NCBI RefSeq assembly: GCF_900142385.1
Contig: NZ_FRAQ01000001.1
Span: 1,116,001-1,180,000, forward strand
Length of the DNA: 64,000 bases
Direction: 5' to 3'
Source: Marinobacter antarcticus
Lineage (GTDB): Bacteria > Pseudomonadota > Gammaproteobacteria > Pseudomonadales > Oleiphilaceae
Below the pieces are notes generated by a model. That model saw only the letters and a list, made by a program, of their open reading frames with translations, did no database searches and was not told the DNA's origin. Below, piece after piece: positions 49,488 to 57,924 of this stretch. Position numbers and translations under genes: made by a program. Position 1 is the stretch's first letter; each line of letters begins with the position of its first letter.

Positions 49488-51322
49488 GTGCTCTGGTACC
49501 TGTCGTAGTGATCTTCCCGGCTGAATTCGGCGAACAGGCTGAATTCACGGCCGATGTGCCAGTTGGCTTTTGCGTATACCTGATCTTGCCGGTGCTGGCT
49601 GCTGGCGATCCAGGCTTTGGTTTTGGCGCCGGCGGTCAGGCTGAAGCGGTTGTTCTGATGCAGCAGGCCAATGTCGACGCCGGGAGCGGCATCGTAACCT
49701 CGGCGCAGGTCGTCGTCGATTTCCAGATCTGCAGTGGCAATGGCAAAGGCCTGTGTTTGCTGGTTGAGGCGCCAGCTGCCGCCCGCGCCACCTTCAAGGT
49801 AGGGCGTCAGCACCCGTTTTTCGCCGGTATCGGTGCGGCGGCCACCAAAGCCAACCTGCCAGGACAATGGTGAAAAGAACACGTTTCTGGGGCTCAGGGA
49901 GCGGATTTCGACACCGGTGAGCTGTTCCAGTTGCAGTTCGTCGTTGTCCATGTAATAGCGTGCATCCAGACGGAGAAATTGCAGTTGGGCGCCTCTGCGG
50001 TAACCGGCGGGAGGGTCGAGAATATCGTGGTAGGCGGGCCGGAATGATAGTTGGGTAAACTCGCGATGGGCCAGTTGCCCCGCGCCGAGGCTCACACGAA
50101 ACGTATCGTGGCCCTGATCGTCACGAACTTGCGGCTCTGGCGGTTGTTCGAGTGGTGCAATACCGTCAATTTTACTGCGCTCCAGCAGCAGGTTATGAGA
50201 CAGCGGGGCAGCAATCTCCCTTGGCCAGCCGTCCGCTTCGCTCTGGTAGCGCACATAGTCGTAGGTGGCATCGAGCACATGAGCACGGTCCCTGGGTGGA
50301 AGAGCAAGTACCTCGTCGCTGTCCGGTTCCACGTACCCATTAGCCATAGCGGCTGCAAGTGTCTGGTGGGATTTGGGCAGCGCCGACAGGCTGTGAGCCA
50401 CGGCGGTGGCTGCCGATGCGCGATAGTGAACACTTTCCACAAGATCTTTGTCCACTACCCAGCGAACGGTGTCGGACGGTATGGCGTGCGTGCTGACTTC
50501 ATCCAGAAGGTTTGTTCCGGGCCGGGCGACGTCGATGAGTGCAAGCAGACGATAGGCGCAATTTTCATCGAAAAAATAGTAGTCAAAATTTCGATCCCGG
50601 ATTTCCCAGGCATGAGCCAGCATGAAGTCCACTTCTTGCTGGTTCAGGTTCAGTTTGTATTCCCACAGATCCCGGTGCTCGATATCGGAGTAGAGCCGGA
50701 TTTTTTCGTAGTAGGGTCGCACGCTGGTAATGCCCGGATAGCCTCCGAATATTCCCCGATATGCAAACAAAAGCTCGCTGTCATGGGCGGCGGCATCGGC
50801 GGCATAGGAAATCGTATTGGCGAGCAGTAGGTTTGTTTGCTCATCTTCTTGTGGCGGATCCAGCCTGAGAAAGGTGTGACCGAACATCGATGACGGGCTG
50901 TTGAGGTATGAGGCTGCAAAAACCAGGGTTACGCTTTCGGTGTTAAGCGTTTTCGTCCATTCCTCGTAATCCGGGCAGTCTGCTGGTTCTGCTGGTAAAT
51001 CAAGCTGTTCCCGAAGCCAGGAATCCCGGGCTGGAAAGCGGCACCGGGCATGATCGTTGCCATTTCCCGGTTGCTGTATCGCATTCAGCGTTGCTTCCAG
51101 TTCGGCTTTTGGAGAGGTCTTGCCATCCTCGCTCAGAAAAAACGCAGGGTCATCTGCCTGGCTGGTATAGCCGTTGCCAAATCTGTCGGGCTGGTAGTGA
51201 TTGAGTGTGAGCCATGCCGGGTCGAGATGCAGTGAGCTGTCGGCGGCTTGTGTCTGAGCCTGCAGAGGTAAGCTGATGATGAGCCAAAGCACAGCTGGCC
51301 CAATGCGAAGCGAGTTGCCCAT
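49457..51322 (-). CDS. DUF4105 (Lnb_N-like) exported protein
   Basis: The 621-residue protein has a signal peptide (about 1-26, VLWLIISLPLQAQTQA). The DUF4105 core covers about 130-270, with conserved His 149 in SSMFGHTFLRLD and Cys 255 in YYFFDENCAYRLL. These residues suggest a cysteine-dependent catalytic site. The family includes the N-terminal periplasmic domain of Lnb, reported as a lipoprotein N-acyltransferase in Bacteroidetes. The C-terminal ~230 residues look like alternating beta strands ending in an aromatic residue (HAYF), so an outer-membrane-like beta domain is possible. It overlaps the lipoprotein hydrolase gene. Confidence 0.85.
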   Translation of the reverse strand: MGNSLRIGPAVLWLIISLPLQAQTQAADSSLHLDPAWLTLNHYQPDRFGNGYTSQADDPAFFLSEDGKTSPKAELEATLNAIQQPGNGNDHARCRFPARDSWLREQLDLPAEPADCPDYEEWTKTLNTESVTLVFAASYLNSPSSMFGHTFLRLDPPQEDEQTNLLLANTISYAADAAAHDSELLFAYRGIFGGYPGITSVRPYYEKIRLYSDIEHRDLWEYKLNLNQQEVDFMLAHAWEIRDRNFDYYFFDENCAYRLLALIDVARPGTNLLDEVSTHAIPSDTVRWVVDKDLVESVHYRASAATAVAHSLSALPKSHQTLAAAMANGYVEPDSDEVLALPPRDRAHVLDATYDYVRYQSEADGWPREIAAPLSHNLLLERSKIDGIAPLEQPPEPQVRDDQGHDTFRVSLGAGQLAHREFTQLSFRPAYHDILDPPAGYRRGAQLQFLRLDARYYMDNDELQLEQLTGVEIRSLSPRNVFFSPLSWQVGFGGRRTDTGEKRVLTPYLEGGAGGSWRLNQQTQAFAIATADLEIDDDLRRGYDAAPGVDIGLLHQNNRFSLTAGAKTKAWIASSQHRQDQVYAKANWHIGREFSLFAEFSREDHYDRYQSTWQAGLHAYF

Positions 51323-51405
51323 GGGTATGTGCGAGTTCCGGTAGAAGATGGTGAAACGGGGAAGTGCGCCATCCTTGGCGCTCGGGCATCCCTGCAGATC
51401 AGTTA

Positions 51406-51870
51406 TCAGGCCGCTACGTATTTGCTCAGCGACTCATTCTTTTCCAGCAGGGCGACAATCGCGTCTACTGCTTCACCAGAGGTGGTGTCGGAGCTTGGGA
51501 AAATAGCAGCGAAGTTATCCTGCAGAACCTGGCGGAAAGCGCCGCGGTCTGCTTCCTCAACGCCCAGAAGAACGGCCAGGGTGTCCAGGTTTTCGCCATT
51601 ACCGCGAGACATGTCGCGGGCTACCTTGTCGATGTTGCTGTCCATATACATGGCCATGGACTGCACAGATTCGTTGGTCTGGCAGCCAAGCGTTCCAGTG
51701 GTCATGCCGAATGTCTGGTTGCCGAACGAACCGTTGGTTGTTGCGGCCAGTACGTGGGGAGCAATGCCGGATTGTCCCTTCCAGATCATGGCGCCAACGC
51801 CGCAGCCCGGTTGGGCAAAGGCCATGGAAGAGGCACCGAGAAGAATTGCACCTGCGATCAGTTTTTTCAT
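51406..51870 (-). CDS. DUF3015 exported protein
   Basis: This 154-residue protein starts at the ATG after AAGGAGTGG (51870). A signal peptide (MKKLIAGAILLGASSMAFA) is cleaved before QPGCGVG. The mature part carries GCGVGAMIWKGQSG, TFGMTTGTLGC and NIDKVARDMSRGNGENLDTLA, typical of DUF3015. Two Cys residues may form a disulfide. The function of the family is not known. It has the same direction as the DUF4105 gene 83 bp downstream. Confidence 0.85.
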   Translation of the reverse strand: MKKLIAGAILLGASSMAFAQPGCGVGAMIWKGQSGIAPHVLAATTNGSFGNQTFGMTTGTLGCQTNESVQSMAMYMDSNIDKVARDMSRGNGENLDTLAVLLGVEEADRGAFRQVLQDNFAAIFPSSDTTSGEAVDAIVALLEKNESLSKYVAA

Positions 51871-52094
51871 TATCCACTCCTTTGTATATTTTATAGTCGT
51901 CGCAAAAACCACATAGCCAACTCTATCGCTGACTGTGCGGGAACGGCCCCGACGGATTCCTGGGAAACAAGCACAAAGACCGTTACCTCAAGTATAGTGC
52001 AGATTTGGTAACGGCAAGTCTATACTTCTGTGACTGTCTGATTTTAACAGACTATTTGGCTTCATCAGTGGATAGCGATGTAAATCCGGGGTAT

Positions 52095-52120
52095 AAAAAA
52101 ACCGGAGCCTGCTCCGGTTT
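52095..52120 (-). terminator. Intrinsic terminator of the liv operon
   Basis: AAACCGGAGC and GCTCCGGTTT form a 10-bp stem with a 2-nt loop. On the minus strand a T6 run follows, 20 bp after the livF stop. Confidence 0.88.
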
Positions 52121-52141
52121 AAAGGTGTCGCGAGAGCTGGA

Positions 52142-52849
52142 TTAGCCGCCCAGGTAAGCGTTCTGCACATCAGGATTGGCCAACAGATTTTTCCCTGTAT
52201 CGTGCAGGCGGATTTTCCCCGTCTCCAGCACATAGCCACGATCTGCGAGATGCAGAGCTTTATGAGCATTCTGTTCTACCAGAAACACGGTAATACCCTC
52301 GTCCCGAAGATGACCGATGATCTCGAAGATCTGTTTGATCACCAGCGGGGCCAGGCCCAGTGATGGTTCATCCAGAATAATCATGGTTGGCCGGCTCATC
52401 AGGGCCCGCCCTATGGCCAGCATCTGTTGCTCACCACCAGACATGGTGCCCGCGCGCTGGTGCTCCCTTTCTTGCAGGCGGGGAAACAGCTCGTAAACGT
52501 GCGCCTGGCTTTTGCGGATCTCGGATTTGGTATTGAAGAACCCACCCATGTGCAGATTTTCTTCAACCGTCAGGCCGGAAAATATGCGCCGGCCTTCGGG
52601 CACTATCGCCAAACCTGAACGCATGATCTGCGCAGTGGGCTTGTTGGTGATATCCTGACCTTCCAGGATGATGCGCCCTGAACTGGCTTGTGGGGTTCCG
52701 CATACGGTCATCAGCAGAGTGGTTTTCCCGGCACCGTTGGCGCCGATCAGTGAGACAATTTCACCTCGGTTAACTTCAACAGAAACCCCGTGCAAAGCCT
52801 CGATTTTGCCGTAATGGGTGTGTACGTCTTCTAGTACAAGCATGCTCAT
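52142..52849 (-). CDS. livF: Branched-chain amino-acid ABC transporter ATPase LivF
   Basis: LivF is one of two ATPases of a Liv-type importer. The 235-residue protein has Walker A GANGAGKTT, signature TMSGGEQQMLAIGRAL and Walker B MIILDEPSLGLAP. It is the last gene of livK-H-M-G-F; livG ends 2 bp upstream. Confidence 0.96.
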   Translation of the reverse strand: MSMLVLEDVHTHYGKIEALHGVSVEVNRGEIVSLIGANGAGKTTLLMTVCGTPQASSGRIILEGQDITNKPTAQIMRSGLAIVPEGRRIFSGLTVEENLHMGGFFNTKSEIRKSQAHVYELFPRLQEREHQRAGTMSGGEQQMLAIGRALMSRPTMIILDEPSLGLAPLVIKQIFEIIGHLRDEGITVFLVEQNAHKALHLADRGYVLETGKIRLHDTGKNLLANPDVQNAYLGG

Positions 52850-52851
52850 AT

Positions 52852-53607
52852 TCAGGCCTCGCCCAGGTAAGCTTTGATCACGTCGTCGTTCTGGCGGATT
52901 TCTTCCGGAGTGCCACTGGCAAGGGGGCGCCCTTGGTTGATGACGTTAATCCGGTCGGAAATATCCATTACCAGGCTCATGTCGTGCTCAATCAGCACCA
53001 CGGAAACGTTGTAGTCCTCTTTCAGACTTACGATAAGTTGATTGAGTTCTTTGGTTTCCGCAGGGTTGAGGCCGGCCGCCGGCTCGTCCAGCATCAGAAG
53101 TTTGGGTTCTGTGACCATGCAGCGTGCTATTTCAAGGCGTCGCTGCTGGCCGTATGCAAGGTTGCCTGCATCCCTGTTGGCGAGGTCCAGAAGGCCTACA
53201 CGCTCAAGCCAGTAAGCGGCGCGATCAAGCGCTTTCTGCTCCCGCTTCTTGTAGTTGGGTGTGCCAAGAAGTCCAGCAAGCATGTTGGTATTGAGGTGGC
53301 GGTGTTGGGCAACAAGCAGGTTTTCCACAACGGACATCTGAGTGAACAGACGAACGTGCTGGAAGGTTCTCACCATGCCCAGCCGGGAAATCTTGTAGTC
53401 CGGCTTGCCTTGCATTTCCTTGCCTTCGAAGAGGATCTTGCCACCGGTAGGCTTGTAAAACCCGCTCATGCAGTTGAATACGGTGGTTTTACCGGCCCCG
53501 TTCGGGCCGATAATGGAAACAATTTCCCGTTCCTGAACGTCCAGTGAAACCTGGTCTACCGCAAGCAGGCCGCCAAAGCGCATGGACAGATTCTGTACTT
53601 CAAGCAT
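52852..53607 (-). CDS. livG: Branched-chain amino-acid ABC transporter ATPase LivG
   Basis: LivG is the second ATPase of the importer. The 251-residue protein has Walker A GPNGAGKTT, the extended loop between Walker A and the signature typical of LivG (LVAQHRHLNTNMLAGLLG), signature LAYGQQRRLEIARCM and LLMLDEPAAGLNP. It lies between livM and livF with gaps of 6 and 2 bp. Confidence 0.96.
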   Translation of the reverse strand: MLEVQNLSMRFGGLLAVDQVSLDVQEREIVSIIGPNGAGKTTVFNCMSGFYKPTGGKILFEGKEMQGKPDYKISRLGMVRTFQHVRLFTQMSVVENLLVAQHRHLNTNMLAGLLGTPNYKKREQKALDRAAYWLERVGLLDLANRDAGNLAYGQQRRLEIARCMVTEPKLLMLDEPAAGLNPAETKELNQLIVSLKEDYNVSVVLIEHDMSLVMDISDRINVINQGRPLASGTPEEIRQNDDVIKAYLGEA

Positions 53608-53613
53608 TGTCTG

Positions 53614-54885
53614 TCACTCCTGCTTGTTCAGTTTGATATGTATGCGGCGCATAGGCAGCAGACCCTGTGGTCGCCAGACCATCATCAACACCATGGCAGC
53701 ACCGAAAATCAACATGCGGTATTCGGAAAACTCCCTTGCCAGTTCCGGCAGAACGGTCACCGCAATCGCCGCCAGTATGACGCCAAGCTGCGACCCCATA
53801 CCGCCGAGAACCACAATCGCCAGAATGATCGCAGATTCCAGGAACACAAAGGATTCCGGGCTGATAAAGCCTTGCTTGGAGGCAAATACCGTACCTGCAA
53901 AACCGGCGAAGAACGCTCCAATGGTGAAGGCTGAGAGCTTGACCGCGGTGCGGCTGAGGCCGAGAGAGCGAGCTGCTATCTCATCTTCCCGCAGGGCCTC
54001 CCACGCGCGCCCTACCGGCATGCGCATAAAGCGGCGGATAACCAGAGCGGTGATAACCGCAAGCACCAGGGCAATCAAATACAGAAAAATTATTTTGTGT
54101 TCACTGTTGTATGCAATACCAAAGGTTTCATGGAACGACGTATTGCCTTCTTCCTTGACGCGTCGGCCAAACTCCATACCGAACAGAGTGGGGTCAGGAA
54201 TGCCACCTATGCCATTCGGGCCACCGGTCAGGCTTGTCCAGTTATTAAGCAGGATGCGAATAATTTCGCCAAAGCCAAGGGTGACGATGGCCAGATAATC
54301 CCCGCGCAGGCGCAATACTGGAAAGCCCAACAGCAGGCCGAACAGCCCAGCAAGCAAAGCCCCTATGGGCAGAGCCATCCAGAACGAAATGCCTGTGTAC
54401 TGTGATAACAGGGCGAAGGTGTAGGCGCCAACCGCATAGAAGGCAACATACCCAAGGTCGAGCAGGCCGGCGAGGCCGACGACCACGTTAAGGCCCAGCG
54501 CCAGCATGATGTAAATCAGCACCAGTGTGGCCAGATCGACAGAGCCCCGGGAAACAAAAAATGGCCAGAACAGGGCGAGCACGACGAGCCCGGTCATTAC
54601 CCAGGATTCCAGTTTTACCCGCTTGGATTGCTCCATGGGTTCTTTGTTTGCGAGAGGGTTAAGCTTGGGCAGTGTGCCCAGCACGCTCAAGAGCGAATCA
54701 CGAAACGCCTGGAATACAAATACTGCAACGGCGGCCAGTGCAATAGCAATGTACGTTGAAGTTTTGGCTCCGGTGAGCGTGATGTTGATGCCCTCGGCTT
54801 CCAGATTGAGCCCGAGGATCGGGACAGAAATAATCAGCGTGACAATTGCACAGAACAGCGCGTGTCTATAGTTGTTAGCAGCCAT
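53614..54885 (-). CDS. livM: Branched-chain amino-acid ABC transporter permease LivM
   Basis: LivM is an inner-membrane permease of 423 residues, the long form seen in Gammaproteobacteria. About eleven hydrophobic segments include an N-terminal extension. The EAA-like loop [20 protein letters not shown] contacts the ATPase. Its ATG shares a base with the livH stop, so the permeases are translationally coupled. Confidence 0.95.
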   Translation of the reverse strand: MAANNYRHALFCAIVTLIISVPILGLNLEAEGINITLTGAKTSTYIAIALAAVAVFVFQAFRDSLLSVLGTLPKLNPLANKEPMEQSKRVKLESWVMTGLVVLALFWPFFVSRGSVDLATLVLIYIMLALGLNVVVGLAGLLDLGYVAFYAVGAYTFALLSQYTGISFWMALPIGALLAGLFGLLLGFPVLRLRGDYLAIVTLGFGEIIRILLNNWTSLTGGPNGIGGIPDPTLFGMEFGRRVKEEGNTSFHETFGIAYNSEHKIIFLYLIALVLAVITALVIRRFMRMPVGRAWEALREDEIAARSLGLSRTAVKLSAFTIGAFFAGFAGTVFASKQGFISPESFVFLESAIILAIVVLGGMGSQLGVILAAIAVTVLPELAREFSEYRMLIFGAAMVLMMVWRPQGLLPMRRIHIKLNKQE

Positions 54886-55808
54886 CAGATCTTCTCAACC
54901 TCCGGTTTTCCAAGCAGGCCCGTGGGTTTGAACAGCAGAATGAGGATCAGCAAGCCGAAGGAGACAACGTCTTTGTATTCACCGCTGAGATAGCCGGAGG
55001 TCATGCTTTCCGACACGCCAAGAATCAGGCCGCCAAGCATTGCACCGGGAATGCTGCCAATGCCACCGAGCACGGCTGCGGTAAAGGCCTTGAGCCCTGC
55101 GATAAAGCCGAACAATGGGTCAACCGAGCCGTAATACATGCCCAGGAGCAGGCCAGCAACTGCTGCCAGTGCGGCACCAATTATAAAGGTGGCAGAGATA
55201 ATACGGTTGGTATCAATGCCCAGCAGGCTGGCCATGCCAAGATCCTGAGAAACTGCCCGGCAGGCGCGGCCGGTACGGGAGCGGGAAATGAACAGCGAGA
55301 GTGCCGTCATACAGATCAGCGTGGTCACAAAAATAGTGATCTGCATGTAAGACAGTGACATCTTGAAATGCCCATCAGAGCCAAAATTGAATCCGCCTTC
55401 AATAAGTGCCGGAAAGCCAATGTTGCGGGAGCCCTGTGCGAGATGAACGTAGTTCTGCAGGAAGATGGACATACCGATTGCAGAGATCAGCGGGATCAGG
55501 CGATGACGGCCGCGCACCGGGCGATAGGCAACCCGTTCCACCGCCCAGCCCATGGTGCTGGAAACGATCATGGCGCATAGAAGCGCAACGATAAGAATCA
55601 GAGGGAGCCAGGCAGCGCCGAGAGCTGTCAGGCCTGTAATGGCGATAAGCGCGGTATAGGCGCCGATCATATAGATCTCACCATGGGCAAAGTTGATCAT
55701 GCCTATGATGCCGTAGACCATCGTGTAACCGATGGCGATCAGGGCATAGGCGCTCCCGATCGTCAGCCCATTGATGAACTGCTGAGAGAAATACAGGAGG
55801 TCTTGCAT
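54885..55808 (-). CDS. livH: Branched-chain amino-acid ABC transporter permease LivH
   Basis: LivH is the partner permease, 307 residues with about eight membrane segments. It has [32 protein letters not shown] and the EAA-type loop [17 protein letters not shown]. It is separated from livK upstream by 161 bp containing a terminator-like hairpin. Confidence 0.95.
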   Translation of the reverse strand: MQDLLYFSQQFINGLTIGSAYALIAIGYTMVYGIIGMINFAHGEIYMIGAYTALIAITGLTALGAAWLPLILIVALLCAMIVSSTMGWAVERVAYRPVRGRHRLIPLISAIGMSIFLQNYVHLAQGSRNIGFPALIEGGFNFGSDGHFKMSLSYMQITIFVTTLICMTALSLFISRSRTGRACRAVSQDLGMASLLGIDTNRIISATFIIGAALAAVAGLLLGMYYGSVDPLFGFIAGLKAFTAAVLGGIGSIPGAMLGGLILGVSESMTSGYLSGEYKDVVSFGLLILILLFKPTGLLGKPEVEKI

Positions 55809-55905
55809 TGTTATTTGACTCCGGATGCCCGCTCCCTCCCCTGAAACACCCCAGACACGGGATAACCGGGCCGAAAGTGAGACAGGATCAAAAGGAGCCT
55901 AGAAA

Positions 55906-55939
55906 AACACCTTCTCCCGGATCGCGGTGAGAAGGTGTT
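55906..55939 (-). terminator. Hairpin after livK
   Basis: AACACCTTCTC and GAGAAGGTGTT form an 11-bp stem, followed on the minus strand by a T-run. Partial termination here would favour the binding protein over the membrane parts, as in other ABC operons. Confidence 0.85.
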
Positions 55940-55969
55940 CTCATGATTACCGTTTATTAACGATCAGGC

Positions 55970-57082
55970 TTAGTTTACCGGAGTTTTGCTGCCATCTGAA
56001 TGCCATTCGAACACAACAAACTCAAATGACTTCATATCGCCGGCTTTATCGTACTGCACAGTACCGATCGGTGTTTCAAAGCTGCCGCTGCGCAAGGCCG
56101 CAGCAACGTCGAACGGGTCTTTCGATTGCGCAGCTTCGATACCGTCAGCAACCAGCTGAACGGCGGCGTAGGAGGTCAGCACGAACGGGCCTGAAGGGTC
56201 TTCACCCTTGGCTTCGAATGCCTTTACCAGATCCTGGTTTTCTGCTTTTTCGTTGAAGCTTGGTGGCAGGGTTACCAGAAGCCCTTCAGCGGCTTCACCC
56301 GCAATGGTGTTGATGTCTTTGTTACCAACACCTTCAGGACCCATGAATTTGGCATCCAGGCCTGCCTGACGCGCCTGGCGCAGGATGAGGCCCAGCTCAG
56401 GGTGATAGCCACCATAGTACACGAAATCCACATTGGCTTGCTTGAGCTTGGTTACCAGGGATGAGAAGTCTTTGGCGCCGGCGGTAACACCTTCAAACAT
56501 GGCAATTTCGATGCCTTTGTCTTTCAGCGTGTCACGGACTGCAGTCGCAATGCCCTCACCGTACTGCTGCTTATCGTGAATGATCGCAACACTCTTCGGG
56601 TTCTGGCTCGCGATGTAGTTCCCGGCAACCGGGCCTTGCATGCTGTCGAGGCCAATGGTGCGGAAGATCAGCTCATAACCACGCTCGGTGATCTCCGGGC
56701 TGGTTGAGGCTGGTGTTATCATCAGAATGCCTTCGTCCTCATAAATGTCTGAGGCGGGCTGGGTCGAGCTGGAGCAGAGGTGGCCGATAACATATCGGAC
56801 GCCGTCGTTAACCAGTCGGTTTGCGACCGTAACGGCCTGCTTGGGGTCACACACGTCATCGTATTCTACGGCGACGAGCTTCTCGCCCATCACGCCGCCT
56901 TTGGCGTTGATCCGCTCAATGGCCATACGCGCGCCGGAGAACTGCATGTCACCATATTGGGCAACGGGCCCGGTCATTGGGCCTGCGATACCGATCTGAA
57001 TTTCCGCGGCTGCGTGGCCGGCGCCCATGAGGGCAACAGTAGCGCTAACGGCGGTTACGAGTTTTTTCAGTGAAGTTGTCAT
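55970..57082 (-). CDS. livK: Branched-chain amino-acid-binding protein (LivJ/LivK)
   Basis: This is a periplasmic solute-binding protein of 370 residues with a signal peptide (about 1-26, ending AGHAAAE). The type-1 periplasmic fold shows IQIGIAGPMTGPVAQYGD, VRYVIGHLCSSSTQPASDIY and ITPASTSPEITERGY, which contact the amino-acid backbone in LivJ. It is the first gene of the liv set and divergent from a marR gene. Ligand specificity among Leu, Ile and Val is inferred from the family. Confidence 0.93.
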   Translation of the reverse strand: MTTSLKKLVTAVSATVALMGAGHAAAEIQIGIAGPMTGPVAQYGDMQFSGARMAIERINAKGGVMGEKLVAVEYDDVCDPKQAVTVANRLVNDGVRYVIGHLCSSSTQPASDIYEDEGILMITPASTSPEITERGYELIFRTIGLDSMQGPVAGNYIASQNPKSVAIIHDKQQYGEGIATAVRDTLKDKGIEIAMFEGVTAGAKDFSSLVTKLKQANVDFVYYGGYHPELGLILRQARQAGLDAKFMGPEGVGNKDINTIAGEAAEGLLVTLPPSFNEKAENQDLVKAFEAKGEDPSGPFVLTSYAAVQLVADGIEAAQSKDPFDVAAALRSGSFETPIGTVQYDKAGDMKSFEFVVFEWHSDGSKTPVN

Positions 57083-57408
57083 TATGTCTATCCTGTTTGG
57101 TTCAGGGTTATTCTTATGTTCTCAGAGTGCTAAACAAACACTACACATCCTGCCTTGTCAAGCTAGCCTGAGGCTTCTTTGATTATTTGACATTCTCCGG
57201 TTCAAGCTTTGGTGCTGTCGGGATGATCCGGGAACGCCAGTGTGCGGAAGCTGTCTTGGTCATGCAACTTTTCGAAGCTGGCATCGACCAACGCACCGCC
57301 TTGAGTTCATCTGAGGGGAAACCGCTACTTGCATTCGAGGGTGCGAGGACCTCTAATAGTTAGTGGTGTAAACAAAAAGTCGGAAGGCTTCAGCGGAGCA
57401 GTAACACA
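57083..57408. other. Intergenic region between livK and marR
   Basis: This 326-bp divergent region must contain the promoters of both genes. I see no coding frame with a ribosome-binding site, no strong hairpin and no repeat. Confidence 0.6.
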
Positions 57409-57903
57409 GTGAACAATCATGAGCATGTTCTGGTGGCACTCAGACGTGTTATCCGGGCAACGGATCTTCATTCCAAGCGTCTTAGCAAGAATGCCGGGCT
57501 TACTGGCCCGCAACTATTGATCATGCGGACAATCCGGGATCTGGGTGAGGTTACCATCGGCACCATCGCCGACAAGGTCAGCCTCAGCCAGGCCACGGTT
57601 ACGACCATCCTCGATCGCCTGGAGCACCGGCAATTGGTCTACCGTGTTCGCAGCACGCAGGACAAGCGCAAGGTTCACGCGCACTTGACCGAGGATGGTG
57701 CGGACATACTTTCCCGTGCCCCGAACCCTCTGCAGGAAGACTTCATCAAGAAGTTCCAGAATCTTCATGAGTGGGAACAGAACATGATCCTCGCGTCTCT
57801 TCAGCGTGTCGCGAACATGATGGATGCTGACGACATAGACGCATCACCCGTGCTCGACGTCGGCCCTGTGCTGAAGGACGATGGCTGGAAAGAAAAGGCG
57901 TAA
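57409..57903 (+). CDS. MarR-family transcriptional regulator
   Basis: This is a winged-helix regulator of 164 residues with a GTG start. The N-terminal helices (HVLVALRRVIRATDLHSKRL) lead to the DNA-binding part LSQATVTTILDRLEHRQLV and the wing YRVRSTQDKRKVHAHLTEDG. The N-terminal sequence resembles the osmolyte-gene regulators EctR/CosR, which is only a visual resemblance. It is divergent from livK and convergent with lon, so livK is the nearest candidate target. Confidence 0.9.
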   Translation: MNNHEHVLVALRRVIRATDLHSKRLSKNAGLTGPQLLIMRTIRDLGEVTIGTIADKVSLSQATVTTILDRLEHRQLVYRVRSTQDKRKVHAHLTEDGADILSRAPNPLQEDFIKKFQNLHEWEQNMILASLQRVANMMDADDIDASPVLDVGPVLKDDGWKEKA

Positions 57904-57924
57904 GCCTTTTCTTTCTCCATCGCT

